Shown here in pieces: positions 40,356 to 48,545 of a stretch of DNA of 64,000 bases. The notes under the pieces were generated by a model. It made no database searches, was not told the DNA's origin, and saw only the letters and a list, made by a program, of their open reading frames with translations. The position numbers and the translations under genes are program-made. How positions within the stretch are numbered: position 1 is the first letter of the stretch; every line of letters begins with the position of its first letter. Origin of the DNA: Clavibacter phaseoli. GTDB taxonomy: Bacteria; Actinomycetota; Actinomycetes; Actinomycetales; Microbacteriaceae. The stretch is from positions 2,728,001 to 2,792,000 of the forward strand of contig NZ_CP040786.1 in the NCBI RefSeq assembly GCF_021922925.1. Reading direction: 5' to 3'.

Positions 40356-42170
40356 TCACGCCGGCTGCAGCAGCGACCCCTCCTCCACGAGCTTCCGCGA
40401 CAGCACGCGGTACCCCTCCTTCTCGAAGAAGACGGTGATCCGGTCCTCCTCCGTGCTCATCACGGTGCCCGGCCCCCACTCGGCGTGGGTGACCTGCGAC
40501 TGCGCGGGGAACATCTCGTCGGACGCGGCAGCGGTCGCGTCGCCGTCGTCCGTCGCGCCCATCGCCTCGTCGTGCGCATCGTCCTGGTCGAGCCGGTCGC
40601 ACGCGTCGCAGTTGCCGCAGCGCTCCGGCGACTCCTCGCCGAAGTAGCCGAGCAGGTACTGGCGGCGGCACTGCTGCGTCTCGGCGTAGCCGCGCATCAT
40701 GTCGAGCCGCGACACCTCGATGCGCTCGCGCTCCTGCGCGACCTCCTTCGCGCGGGACGCGGCCTCGCGCGGATCCAGCTCCTCGCGCACGAAGGCGCCG
40801 TCGCGATCGGATCCGAGCACGCCCGCGTCCACGAGCAGGTTGAGCACGCCGCCCACCGTGCGCGCCGACATCCCGGCGCGCTCGGCGACCGCGGCGGGCC
40901 GCACGGGTCCGTCGACGCCCGCCACCGCGACCGCCGCGTACACGTCGCGGAGGCTCGCCGGCCGGGGCGTGCGCGCCGCGAAGAAGCGGCGGAGGCCGAG
41001 GTCCTCGGCGCGGTAGTGCAGGATCCCGACCGCCGGCTCCCCGTCGCGCCCCGCGCGCCCGACCTCCTGGTAGTACGCGTCGACCGACTCGGGCGGCGCC
41101 GCGTGGATCACGTAGCGCACGGTCGGCTTGTCGATGCCCATGCCGAACGCGCTCGTCGCGACGACCACGTCCACGTCGTCCTCGTGGAACGCGGTCTGCA
41201 CGCGCTCGCGCTCGGCCGCCGGCAGGCCCGCGTGGTAGGCGTCGACGCGGAGGCCGGCCGCGCGGATCTCGTCGGCGTAGTCCTCGGCGTCCTTGCGCGT
41301 CGCGACGTAGACGAGGCCCGGCTGCGTCTGCTCCACCACGTGCGCGACGATCGCGCGACGCTTCTCGGACTCCTCGGTGTGCCGGCGCACCTCGAGCCGG
41401 ATGTTCGGCCGGTCGAAGCCCGAGGACAGCACGAACGGGTCGCGCAGCCCCAGCCGCTCCTCGATCTCGACGCGGATGGGCGTGGATCCCGTCGCCGTCA
41501 TCGCGACGGTCGGCGGGTGCCCGAGCGCGTCGATCACGCCGCCGAGCCCCAGGTAGTCGGGCCGGAAGTCGTGGCCCCACGATGCGACGCAGTGCGCCTC
41601 GTCGATCACCACGAGCGACACCCCGCGCGCCACGAGCCGCTCGACGACCGCGTCGCGGGCCAGCTGCTCGGGCGTGAGGAACACGATCCGCGCGCCCGGC
41701 TCCTCCACGGTCGCCCACGCCTCGTCGAGCGCCTTCCCGCGGATCGTGCTGTTGATGACGCGCGCGGGCGGCGCGGCGGGCGCGTCCTCGAGGTTCTGCA
41801 CCTGGTCGGCCTGCAGCGCGATGAGCGGGGACACGACGACGGTGAGGCCCTCCATCAGCACGGTCGCGACCTGGTAGATGGCGGACTTGCCGTAGCCCGT
41901 GGGCATCACGACGAGCGCGTCGCGCCCGCGGACGAGCGGGCCGATCGTGCGTACCTGGCCGTCGTGCAGCTCGTCCCAGCCGAAGGACTCGCGGGCGACG
42001 CGGAGCGCGTCCTCGGGCTCCGGGCCCGGCGCGGGCTCCGGGACGATGGCCGGATCCTCGGCGGCGGGCCGCTCCTCGACGGGCCGGTCCTCGGCCGTGC
42101 GGTCGTGCGCTGTGCGGGTGGTCGTGCGGGTGGTGCGGGTCGTTCCCGCCGCGGTGCGGTTCTGCTTCAC
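40356..42170 (-). CDS. recQ: RecQ-family ATP-dependent DNA helicase
   Basis: A 604-residue 3'-5' helicase. Walker A is MPTGYGKSAIYQ (about 89-100), Walker B box DEAHC, then SWGHDFRPDY, TGSTPIRVEIEERL, FGMGIDKP and YYQEVGRAGRDG (motif VI). The RecQ zinc cluster CRRQYLLGYFG...CGNCDACD is intact. The C-terminus has a short TVMSTEEDRITVFFEKEGYRVLS module in place of the HRDC domain, as in several actinobacteria. The N-terminal 55 residues are Thr/Arg then Pro/Glu-rich and probably disordered. The start is GTG with the ribosome-binding site GGGGAG touching it, so a start further in is possible. Confidence 0.88.
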   Translation of the reverse strand: MKQNRTAAGTTRTTRTTTRTAHDRTAEDRPVEERPAAEDPAIVPEPAPGPEPEDALRVARESFGWDELHDGQVRTIGPLVRGRDALVVMPTGYGKSAIYQVATVLMEGLTVVVSPLIALQADQVQNLEDAPAAPPARVINSTIRGKALDEAWATVEEPGARIVFLTPEQLARDAVVERLVARGVSLVVIDEAHCVASWGHDFRPDYLGLGGVIDALGHPPTVAMTATGSTPIRVEIEERLGLRDPFVLSSGFDRPNIRLEVRRHTEESEKRRAIVAHVVEQTQPGLVYVATRKDAEDYADEIRAAGLRVDAYHAGLPAAERERVQTAFHEDDVDVVVATSAFGMGIDKPTVRYVIHAAPPESVDAYYQEVGRAGRDGEPAVGILHYRAEDLGLRRFFAARTPRPASLRDVYAAVAVAGVDGPVRPAAVAERAGMSARTVGGVLNLLVDAGVLGSDRDGAFVREELDPREAASRAKEVAQERERIEVSRLDMMRGYAETQQCRRQYLLGYFGEESPERCGNCDACDRLDQDDAHDEAMGATDDGDATAAASDEMFPAQSQVTHAEWGPGTVMSTEEDRITVFFEKEGYRVLSRKLVEEGSLLQPA

Positions 42171-42308
42171 CTCCCCACTGAACGCCGGGCGCCGAGCAGT
42201 GACCAGGCGCGCGCATCCCCTCTCGGCGGACCGTCACCCTCCCCGGCCGCCGGGCGCGCCGCGCGCGCGCCGGCCTGACGCCGGCCCGCCGCCCGCCGCC
42301 CTGACCCG

Positions 42309-43382
42309 TCAGTCCGCGTCCACCCGGGGGAACGGATCCGCGTACCCGGCCCACGCCGCCGGCCCCGCCGCGAGCTCCGCGCCCGTCAGCACGGCCCGCC
42401 CGATCGCCCGCCGCAGCACGGCCGGCCGGAGCCCCACGCCGAAGAAGACGATCTCCGTGCCGTGCGGAGCGCCCTCCTCCCACGGGTCGATCCCGGTCGG
42501 CTGCAGCGTCAGCATGGATCCCACGCTCGACCACCCGCCCACCTCGCCGGGCCGCGACGCGAGCGACACGAACCCCTTGGAGCGCAGCACGAGCCCCGCG
42601 CGGTCGGGCCGCAGCTCCTCCTCCACGACCCGCGCGAGCCGCTCGGGGTGCAGCGGCCGCGGATCGCCCACGACGACGGATCCCACCGGCCCGTCCAGCC
42701 GGTCGACGTCCGCGGGCCGTGACGCGACGCCGGCCGCCGTGAGCTCGCGCATCCACCCGGCCGAGGCCGCGAGGCCCGCCACGTCGCCCCAGCGCGGCAG
42801 CCGGTCGAGCGCGAGGGGCCGGCGGGCGTCGAGCACGGCCGCGCGCGGCGCGAGCCGGCGCACGAGCGCGAGCAGCGTGCCGCGCGACTCGAGCGGCACG
42901 CGCGCCATCCCGGTCAGCACCACCACGGTCGCGTACTCGACGAGGTCGGCCAGCGTCTCGGCCTCGTCGAAGGCGTCCTCCACGCGCCCGAAGGCGATCG
43001 CGTGCAGCCGGTCGGCGGCCACCACCGAGACGACGTGGCGGAGCCCGAAGCCGGATCCCGTCCCGCCGAAGGCGCGCTGCAGCTCGTGCTCGCGGCGCAG
43101 CAGCAGGTCGAGCTGCATCCCGGTCGCGCGCGCGTCGGCGGTCGCGGGGATCCCCACCACGGCCTCGGCGCCCGGCCCGCGCGCCGCGAGCTCGTCGAGG
43201 AACCGCGCGATGGGCTCGACCGGATCCGCCTCCTCGGGCGGCACCACGAGCACGCTCGCCGCCACGTCGTCGACGGCGTCGCGCAGCACGGCGCGGAGAC
43301 CGGATCCCCCGCCCACCACGAGGACGACGCCCGACGGCGGCTGCGGGTACGCGGGCAGGGGCAGGTGGTCGCGAGCGGGCAT
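42309..43382 (-). CDS. CobW-family protein with degenerate nucleotide-binding site
   Basis: A 357-residue protein. The C-terminal half has clear CobW C-terminal features (RAGLVLRSKGFVSLASRPGEVGGWSSVG, GTEIVFFGVGL). The N-terminal GTPase half is degenerate: VVLVVGGGSGLRAVL replaces GxxGxGKT with no Lys, and the metal-binding CxCC is gone (the protein has no cysteine). It lies divergent from the zinc-free L36 gene, sharing a Zur-like box, so it is probably made in zinc shortage. TAGACT is 6 nt before the ATG, predicting a leaderless transcript. Function as a metallochaperone needs caution given the missing residues. Confidence 0.78.
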   Translation of the reverse strand: MPARDHLPLPAYPQPPSGVVLVVGGGSGLRAVLRDAVDDVAASVLVVPPEEADPVEPIARFLDELAARGPGAEAVVGIPATADARATGMQLDLLLRREHELQRAFGGTGSGFGLRHVVSVVAADRLHAIAFGRVEDAFDEAETLADLVEYATVVVLTGMARVPLESRGTLLALVRRLAPRAAVLDARRPLALDRLPRWGDVAGLAASAGWMRELTAAGVASRPADVDRLDGPVGSVVVGDPRPLHPERLARVVEEELRPDRAGLVLRSKGFVSLASRPGEVGGWSSVGSMLTLQPTGIDPWEEGAPHGTEIVFFGVGLRPAVLRRAIGRAVLTGAELAAGPAAWAGYADPFPRVDAD

Positions 43383-43395
43383 GGGCCTAGTCTAT

Positions 43396-43410
43396 TGAGA
43401 ACTGTTCTCA
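43396..43410. promoter_or_regulatory. Zur-like operator
   Basis: A perfect 15-bp palindrome, TGAGAAC-T-GTTCTCA, in the 44-bp gap between the CobW-family gene and the L36 gene. It adjoins divergent -10 candidates TAGACT (minus, 43389-43394) and TAGTCT (plus, 43388-43393). Position and the two zinc-linked genes fit Zur; a different Fur-family member is possible. Confidence 0.72.
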
Positions 43411-43426
43411 CGAAAGGACCATCCCC

Positions 43427-43549
43427 ATGAAGGTGCGCAACTCGATCAAGGCCCTGAAGAAGCTGCCCGGCGCGCAGGTCGTGCGCCGCCGCGGCCGCGT
43501 CTTCGTCATCAACAAGCAGAACCCGCGGAACAAGGCGCGGCAGGGCTGA
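43427..43549 (+). CDS. rpmJ: Ribosomal protein L36, zinc-free (C-minus) paralogue
   Basis: A 40-residue protein beginning [19 protein letters not shown], with [20 protein letters not shown] after it (split here for length). It is L36 without the Cys/His zinc ribbon, the form that replaces the zinc-binding L36 when zinc is scarce, so zinc can be released from ribosomes. GAAAGGA precedes the ATG. It shares a Zur-like box with the divergent CobW-family gene. Too short for many gene finders. Confidence 0.92.
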   Translation: MKVRNSIKALKKLPGAQVVRRRGRVFVINKQNPRNKARQG

Positions 43550-43574
43550 GCCGCGGCGCCGGCCGGCCTGTCCG

Positions 43575-43594
43575 GCGCCCCTCATCTGGGGCGC
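43575..43594. terminator. Hairpin after rpmJ
   Basis: A perfect 7-bp stem (43575-43581 with 43588-43594) with a 6-nt loop, 25 bp after the L36 stop. Confidence 0.45.
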
Positions 43595-43652
43595 GGGCTC
43601 CGGCCGGCCAATAGATACCGTGGAGACCAGCCGAGCGTCGGGGGGTCGCCGC

Positions 43653-44234
43653 ATGATCGTCGCCGTCATCATCGCCTGCGAGATCGGCTTCTGGGCCGTG
43701 CTCGCCGCCGGCCTCGCCGTCCGCTACGCCCTCCGCCGCCCGCGCATCGGCGCCGTGCTGCTCGCGTGCGTGCCCCTCGTGGATCTCGTGCTCCTCGTCG
43801 CCGTGACCATCGACCTCCGCGGCGGGGCCACCGCGGACTGGACCCACGGCCTCGCCGCCGCCTACCTCGGAGGATCCGTTGCGTTCGGCCACTCGATGGT
43901 GCGCTGGCTCGACGTGCGCTTCGCCCACCGGTTCGCCGGCGGCCCCGCGCCCGTGCGCCCGCCCCGGTCCGGCCGCGCCAGGGTGCGCCACGAGTGGCGG
44001 CTCTGGGTCCTCACGGTCGTCGCCTACGCGATCGCCTGCGCCCTGCTCCTCGCCGCCATCGCGTCCGTCGGCGACGCCGCGCGCACCCAGGCGCTCGAGG
44101 ACTGGATCGCCCGCCTCACGGTGCTCCTCGGCATCTGCACGATCTGGGCGATCGCGTGGACCACATGGCCCGGCCCGGAGCCCACGGCCGGCGCCGAGCC
44201 GGCCACGGTCCCCTCCTCGGCGGCCGGCCGCTGA
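43653..44234 (+). CDS. Integral membrane protein of unknown function
   Basis: A 193-residue protein with about five hydrophobic segments (near 1-22, 31-53, 66-83, 117-140 and 155-173) and a basic loop at 90-115. The ATG at 43653 begins the first helix; an in-frame GTG at 43620 adds 11 polar residues. No catalytic motif or family recognised. Single gene, ended by the strong hairpin before tRNA-Leu. Confidence 0.6.
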   Translation: MIVAVIIACEIGFWAVLAAGLAVRYALRRPRIGAVLLACVPLVDLVLLVAVTIDLRGGATADWTHGLAAAYLGGSVAFGHSMVRWLDVRFAHRFAGGPAPVRPPRSGRARVRHEWRLWVLTVVAYAIACALLLAAIASVGDAARTQALEDWIARLTVLLGICTIWAIAWTTWPGPEPTAGAEPATVPSSAAGR

Positions 44235-44274
44235 ACCGCGCGCCGAGCGGCGGGCCGCGCCACCCGGACATGCG

Positions 44275-44305
44275 AGAAGGCCCCCGGATCATCCGGGGGC
44301 CTTCT
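44275..44305. terminator. Bidirectional terminator between membrane gene and tRNA-Leu
   Basis: A perfect 14-bp stem (44275-44288 with 44292-44305) with a TCA loop. Its arms AGAAGG/CCTTCT supply a T-rich 3' side in both directions, ending the forward gene and the reverse tRNA. Confidence 0.8.
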
Positions 44306-44312
44306 GCTCTGC

Positions 44313-44399
44313 TGGTGCGCGAGGGGGGACTTGAACCCCCACGTCCTCACGGACACACGGACCTGAACCGTGCGCGTCTACCAATTCCGCCACTCGCGC
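44313..44399 (-). tRNA. tRNA-Leu (anticodon CAG)
   Basis: The minus strand folds as a class II tRNA: acceptor GCGCGAG/CTCGCGC, D-arm with GGTAGACGCG, anticodon loop TTCAGGT (CAG), a long variable arm (TGTCCGTGAGGACGT) and T-arm GGGGGTTCAAGTCCCCC. The CCA end is encoded (44313-44315). Confidence 0.95.
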
Positions 44400-44525
44400 C
44401 AACCGGACGACATTATCACGCCGCGGAGCCGATCCCGCGCCGCGGGGGCCCGCATCGGCGCCTCCCCGCGGGCGATCCGCACCCGCCGCCGGGGCCGTGT
44501 CCAGGGCGCCGCCCCGCGAGTTGGC

Positions 44526-44531
44526 TAACAT
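44526..44531 (+). promoter_or_regulatory. Candidate -10 box of the fha-pst-rod-pbp-pkn operon
   Basis: TAACAT in an A+T-rich patch (TTGGCTAACATCGCACTATT) 45 nt before the FhaA start. No convincing -35 box was found, so this is tentative. Confidence 0.35.
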
Positions 44532-44575
44532 CGCACTATTCATCCGCGGAAGGACCGCGCGAGGACGGATCACAC

Positions 44576-45307
44576 GTGGGAATCCTGGACAACTTCGAGA
44601 AGGGCCTCGAGCGCGCCGTCAACGGCGCCTTCGTGAAGACCTTCAAGTCCGGCCTGCAGCCCGTGGAGATCGTCGCGCAGCTGCGCCGCGAGCTCGACAC
44701 GCACGCCGCCATCGTCGACCGCGACCTCATCCTCGTCCCCAACTCCTTCACCCTCCGCGTCTCCCGCGCCGACCACGAGCGCATGGAGTCCATCGGGTCC
44801 ACGCTCACCGACGAGCTGCGCCAGGCCGTCGAGCGCCACGCGTCCACGCAGGGCTACCAGTTCGCCGGCGTCGTGCAGGTCGGGTTCCGCCGCGACGACC
44901 AGCTGTCCGAGGGCGTGCTCGAGATCGACAGCCGCACGGTCGAGGGCAGCGTCACGTGGATGCCCGTGGTCGACGTCGCGGGCACCCGCCACCCGCTCGC
45001 GGTCGGCCGCACGGTCATCGGCCGCGGCAGCGACGCCGACATCACGGTCGACGACCCGGGCACGTCCCGCCGCCACGTCGAGATCGCGTGGGACGGATCC
45101 CGCGCCCAGGTCCGCGACCTCGGCTCCACGAACGGCTCCGAGTTGAACGGGGCGCCCGTCACCAAGGCGCCGCTCCCGCCCGAGTCCGTCATCCGCATCG
45201 GCCGCACCACCATCACCTTCCGCGTCGTGCCGCACGCCACCGAGGAGCGCGGCGGGCGCGACGCCCGGAGCCCGCGCCACGACGACGGGTTCTGGGGAGC
45301 GTCGTGA
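44576..45307 (+). CDS. fhaA: FhaA: DUF3662/FHA domain protein
   Basis: A 243-residue protein. The N-terminal domain (about 1-125, DUF3662: GILDNFEKGLERAVNGAFVKTFKSGLQPVEI) is followed by an FHA domain (about 140-225) with VIGRGSDADITVDDPGTSRRHVEI and DLGSTNGSELNG, which binds phosphothreonine. In mycobacteria FhaA is a substrate and partner of PknB that acts on peptidoglycan synthesis with MviN. The long low-complexity linker of mycobacterial FhaA is absent here. GTG start; its end overlaps fhaB (GTGA). First gene of the operon. Confidence 0.9.
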   Translation: MGILDNFEKGLERAVNGAFVKTFKSGLQPVEIVAQLRRELDTHAAIVDRDLILVPNSFTLRVSRADHERMESIGSTLTDELRQAVERHASTQGYQFAGVVQVGFRRDDQLSEGVLEIDSRTVEGSVTWMPVVDVAGTRHPLAVGRTVIGRGSDADITVDDPGTSRRHVEIAWDGSRAQVRDLGSTNGSELNGAPVTKAPLPPESVIRIGRTTITFRVVPHATEERGGRDARSPRHDDGFWGAS

Positions 45308-45888
45308 CCGAGCTGACCCTCCTCGTCCTCCGCCTCGCGTTCCTCGCGGTGCTGTGGCTGTTCATCTTCGGCATCGTCTACGCGCTGCGCTCCGACCTCT
45401 TCGGCCAGCGCGTGCGGAAGCTGCGCGAGGAGACGGGCTCGGCCGGTGGATCCCCGTTCCCGCAGTCCCCCTACTCCGCGTCGGCGGCGGCTCCGCCCAG
45501 GTCCCCGCAGCCGAACGTGCAGCCGCCGCCCATCTCGACGATGCCGTCCGGAGCCAACTCGGGCGCCGTCCCGTCCCGCGCGAAGGCCACCACGTCCACC
45601 GCGCGGCACCTCGTCATCACGTCGGGCGCCAAGGCCGGCACCGAGATACCGCTCGGCACCGAGCCGCTCACGATCGGGCGCTCGAGCGAGTCGGGCCTCA
45701 TGATCCGCGACGACTACACGTCCACCCACCACGCGCGCCTGCTGCTCTGGAACGACGAGTGGATGATCCAGGACCTCGACTCGACCAACGGCACCTTCCT
45801 CGACGGCAAGCGCGTGAGCGTGCCGACGCAGGTGCCGCTCGACACGCCGATCCGCATCGGCGCGACCAGCTTCGAGCTCAGGCGGTAG
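45304..45888 (+). CDS. fhaB: FhaB (FipA-interacting) FHA protein
   Basis: A 194-residue membrane protein. A transmembrane helix (about 4-28) is followed by a Pro/Ser-rich linker (45-95) and a C-terminal FHA domain (about 100-190) with TIGRSSESGLMIRDDYTSTHHARL and DLDSTNGTFLDGKRV. It reads phosphothreonine marks set by PknA/PknB, linking kinase signals to division and wall synthesis. GTGA overlap with fhaA, 4 bp before pstP. Confidence 0.9.
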   Translation: MTELTLLVLRLAFLAVLWLFIFGIVYALRSDLFGQRVRKLREETGSAGGSPFPQSPYSASAAAPPRSPQPNVQPPPISTMPSGANSGAVPSRAKATTSTARHLVITSGAKAGTEIPLGTEPLTIGRSSESGLMIRDDYTSTHHARLLLWNDEWMIQDLDSTNGTFLDGKRVSVPTQVPLDTPIRIGATSFELRR

Positions 45889-45892
45889 CGGC

Positions 45893-47155
45893 GTGGCGAC
45901 AGTGACGCAGGCCGCTGCCGTCTCCCACGTGGGCAAGGTCCGGTCGAACAACCAGGACTCGGGCTACGCGGGGCGGAACCTCTTCGTCGTCGCCGACGGC
46001 ATGGGCGGGCACGCGGGCGGCGACGTCGCCTCCGCGGTCGCCCTCACCCGTATCGTCGAGGCCGACAAGCCGTACGCCTCCGCCCACGACGCCGAGTTCG
46101 CGCTCCAGGCCGGCCTCGTCGCCGCCAACCAGCTCCTCGCCGAGACCGTGTTCGAGCACTCCGAGCTCACCGGGATGGGCACCACCGTCAGCGCGCTCGC
46201 CCGCGTCGACCGCCACGTCGCCATCGCCCACATCGGCGACTCGCGCATCTACCTCTTCCGCCGCGGGGAGCTCAGCCAGATCTCCGCCGACCACACCTTC
46301 GTGCAGCGCCTCGTCGACAGCGGCCGCATCACCCCGGAGGAGGCGCTCGTCCACCCGCGCCGCTCCGTGCTGATGCGCGTGCTCGGCGACGTCGACGCCG
46401 CGCCCGAGGTCGACACGCAGGTGCTCGACACGCACACGGGCGACCGCTGGCTGCTCTGCTCGGACGGCCTCAGCAGCTACGTGTCCGAGGAGCGGATCAC
46501 CGAGATCCTCGCGACCGCGGGCACGCCCGACACCGTCGCCGACGCCCTCGTGAAGGAGTCGCTCGACCACGGCGCCCCCGACAACGTCACGGTCGTGGTG
46601 GTCGACGTGCTCGACGAGGACGACGCCACCGCCGCCTCCCGGCCCGAGCCGGAGCCGGTGCTGGTCGGATCCGCGTCGCAGCCCCTCGCGTTCGGCGACG
46701 AGCCCGCGAAGCGCGCCGTCCGCATCCCCTCGCTCCTGCTGCACCCGCTGCGCGCCACGACGGCCGCGCGCGACGCGCAGTTCGAGCCGGAGTCGGACCA
46801 GTACCTCGAGGCCCTCATCGCCGAGGACAAACGTCGCGCCCTCCGCCGCCGCGTCACCTGGCTGGTCGGCGTCGCGCTGATCCTCGCGGGCCTCGTGCTC
46901 GCGTGCTTCCTCGGCTACCGCTGGACCCAGTCGCGCTACTACGTGGGCGAGTCCGAGGGCACGGTCGCGGTCTACAACGGCGTGCAGCAGACCATCGGCC
47001 CGATCGAGCTCTCGCACGTCTACGCGCGCACCGAGGTGCGGGTCGACGACCTCCAGCCCTTCTACCGGCAGCAGGTGGAGCAGACCATCAACGCCGACTC
47101 GCTCGCGGGTGCCCAGGAGATCGTCAACCGGCTGCAGGAGGCCGCGCGTGGCTAG
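45893..47155 (+). CDS. pstP: PstP: PP2C Ser/Thr phosphatase
   Basis: A 420-residue phosphatase that reverses PknA/PknB phosphorylation. PP2C motifs are in order: VRSNNQDSGY, VVADGMGGHAGGDVAS (metal Asp), GMGTTVSAL, AHIGDSRIYLFRRGEL, ISADHTFVQRLVDSG, WLLCSDGLSSYV and DNVTVVVVD (residues about 12-240). A membrane helix lies at about 322-345; the extracellular tail (about 75 residues) has no known domain. GTG start. Its last codons overlap the rodA start by 8 bp. Confidence 0.92.
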   Translation: MATVTQAAAVSHVGKVRSNNQDSGYAGRNLFVVADGMGGHAGGDVASAVALTRIVEADKPYASAHDAEFALQAGLVAANQLLAETVFEHSELTGMGTTVSALARVDRHVAIAHIGDSRIYLFRRGELSQISADHTFVQRLVDSGRITPEEALVHPRRSVLMRVLGDVDAAPEVDTQVLDTHTGDRWLLCSDGLSSYVSEERITEILATAGTPDTVADALVKESLDHGAPDNVTVVVVDVLDEDDATAASRPEPEPVLVGSASQPLAFGDEPAKRAVRIPSLLLHPLRATTAARDAQFEPESDQYLEALIAEDKRRALRRRVTWLVGVALILAGLVLACFLGYRWTQSRYYVGESEGTVAVYNGVQQTIGPIELSHVYARTEVRVDDLQPFYRQQVEQTINADSLAGAQEIVNRLQEAARG

Positions 47156-48545
47156 CGCCGGCGTGACGGCCGCCCCCGCGCGCGGCCGCGAGCGCGCGCC
47201 CAAGGTGCCGCGGATCCGCGTGCCCCGCCGGCTCCGCGACCTCGAGCTCGCGCTCGTCGTGCTGGCCTCCGTCATCAACGGCGGTGCCCTGTACCTCGTG
47301 CAGCTCGGCGCGCTCGGCGCGTTCGACCGGAGCTTCTTCCTCCCCGCCACCGGCCTCGCGGTCCTGGTGCTCGGCATGCACGTGGCGCTGCGGTGGCTCG
47401 CGCCCGACGCGGATCCGTTCATCCTCCCCATCGCCACCGTGCTCAACGGCCTGGGGATCGCCGCCATCTACCGCCTCGACCTCGCCGGCGGGTACTCCGG
47501 CTGGGACAGCGTGGCCGTCCGGCAGATCGTCTGGTCGGGCCTCGCCATCGTGTGCGCGCTCGCGGTCATCGTGCTGCTGAAGAACCACCGCGTGCTGCAG
47601 CGCTACCGCTACATCGCCATGTTCGTCGGCCTCATCCTGCTGCTCCTGCCGATGCTCCCCGTCATCGGCCAGAACATCAACGGCGCGCGCGTCTGGATCC
47701 ACATCGGCGGCTTCTCGTTCCAGCCCGGCGAGATCGCGAAGATCTGCCTCGCGGTCTTCTTCGCGGGCTACCTCGTCACCGCGCGCGACAGCCTCTCCAT
47801 GGTGGGCGTGAAGGTGCTCGGGATGCGCTTCCCGCGCGTCCGCGACCTCGGCCCGATCCTCCTGGTGTGGGCGGTCTCGATGAGCGTGCTCGTCTTCCAG
47901 CGCGACCTCGGCACGTCGCTCCTCTACTTCGGCCTCTTCATCGTCATGACCTACGTGAGCACGGGCCGCATCGGCTGGGTCGTGCTCGGCCTCGTCCTGT
48001 TCCTCGGCGGCGCGTACGGCGCGAGCACCCTCGGCTACGTCGGCGGCCGCGTCGACGCGTGGCTGAAGCCGTTCGACCCGGCCGTGTACGACGCGCAGGG
48101 CGGCAGCTACCAGCTCGTCACGGGCCTGTTCGGCATGGCCGACGGCGGCCTGTTCGGTCGGGGGCTCGGCAGCGGCATGCCCAACCTCACGCCGCTCGCC
48201 AACAGCGACTTCATCCTCGCGAGCCTCGGCGAGGAGCTCGGCCTCACGGGCGTCTTCGCGATCCTCGCGCTCTACCTGCTCCTCGTCTCGCGCGGCTTCC
48301 GCATCGGCTTCGCCGGGCAGGACGACTTCGGCAAGCTCCTCGGCATCGGTCTGTCGTTCGTCATCGCGCTGCAGGTCTTCATCGTCATCGGCGGCGTCAC
48401 GCGCGTCATCCCGCTCACGGGCCTCACGACGCCGTTCATGGCGGCGGGCGGATCCTCGCTGCTGGCCAACTGGATCATCGCGGCCCTGCTCCTCCGCCTC
48501 TCCGACACCGTCCGCAACCAGCCCCGATTGGTGGTCGAGTCGTGA
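47148..48545 (+). CDS. rodA: RodA/FtsW-family peptidoglycan glycosyltransferase
   Basis: A 465-residue SEDS protein that polymerises lipid II into glycan chains, with a class B PBP as partner. About eleven membrane helices; SEDS signatures are GQNINGARVWIHIGGFSFQPGEIAKI, FQRDLGTSLLYF (catalytic Asp region) and GLTGVFAILALY, plus GLTTPFMAAGGSSLLAN. The PbpA gene follows by GTGA overlap, the usual pairing. Start is GTG within the end of pstP; a basic cytoplasmic N-terminus (1-30) is typical. Confidence 0.92.
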   Translation: MASAGVTAAPARGRERAPKVPRIRVPRRLRDLELALVVLASVINGGALYLVQLGALGAFDRSFFLPATGLAVLVLGMHVALRWLAPDADPFILPIATVLNGLGIAAIYRLDLAGGYSGWDSVAVRQIVWSGLAIVCALAVIVLLKNHRVLQRYRYIAMFVGLILLLLPMLPVIGQNINGARVWIHIGGFSFQPGEIAKICLAVFFAGYLVTARDSLSMVGVKVLGMRFPRVRDLGPILLVWAVSMSVLVFQRDLGTSLLYFGLFIVMTYVSTGRIGWVVLGLVLFLGGAYGASTLGYVGGRVDAWLKPFDPAVYDAQGGSYQLVTGLFGMADGGLFGRGLGSGMPNLTPLANSDFILASLGEELGLTGVFAILALYLLLVSRGFRIGFAGQDDFGKLLGIGLSFVIALQVFIVIGGVTRVIPLTGLTTPFMAAGGSSLLANWIIAALLLRLSDTVRNQPRLVVES

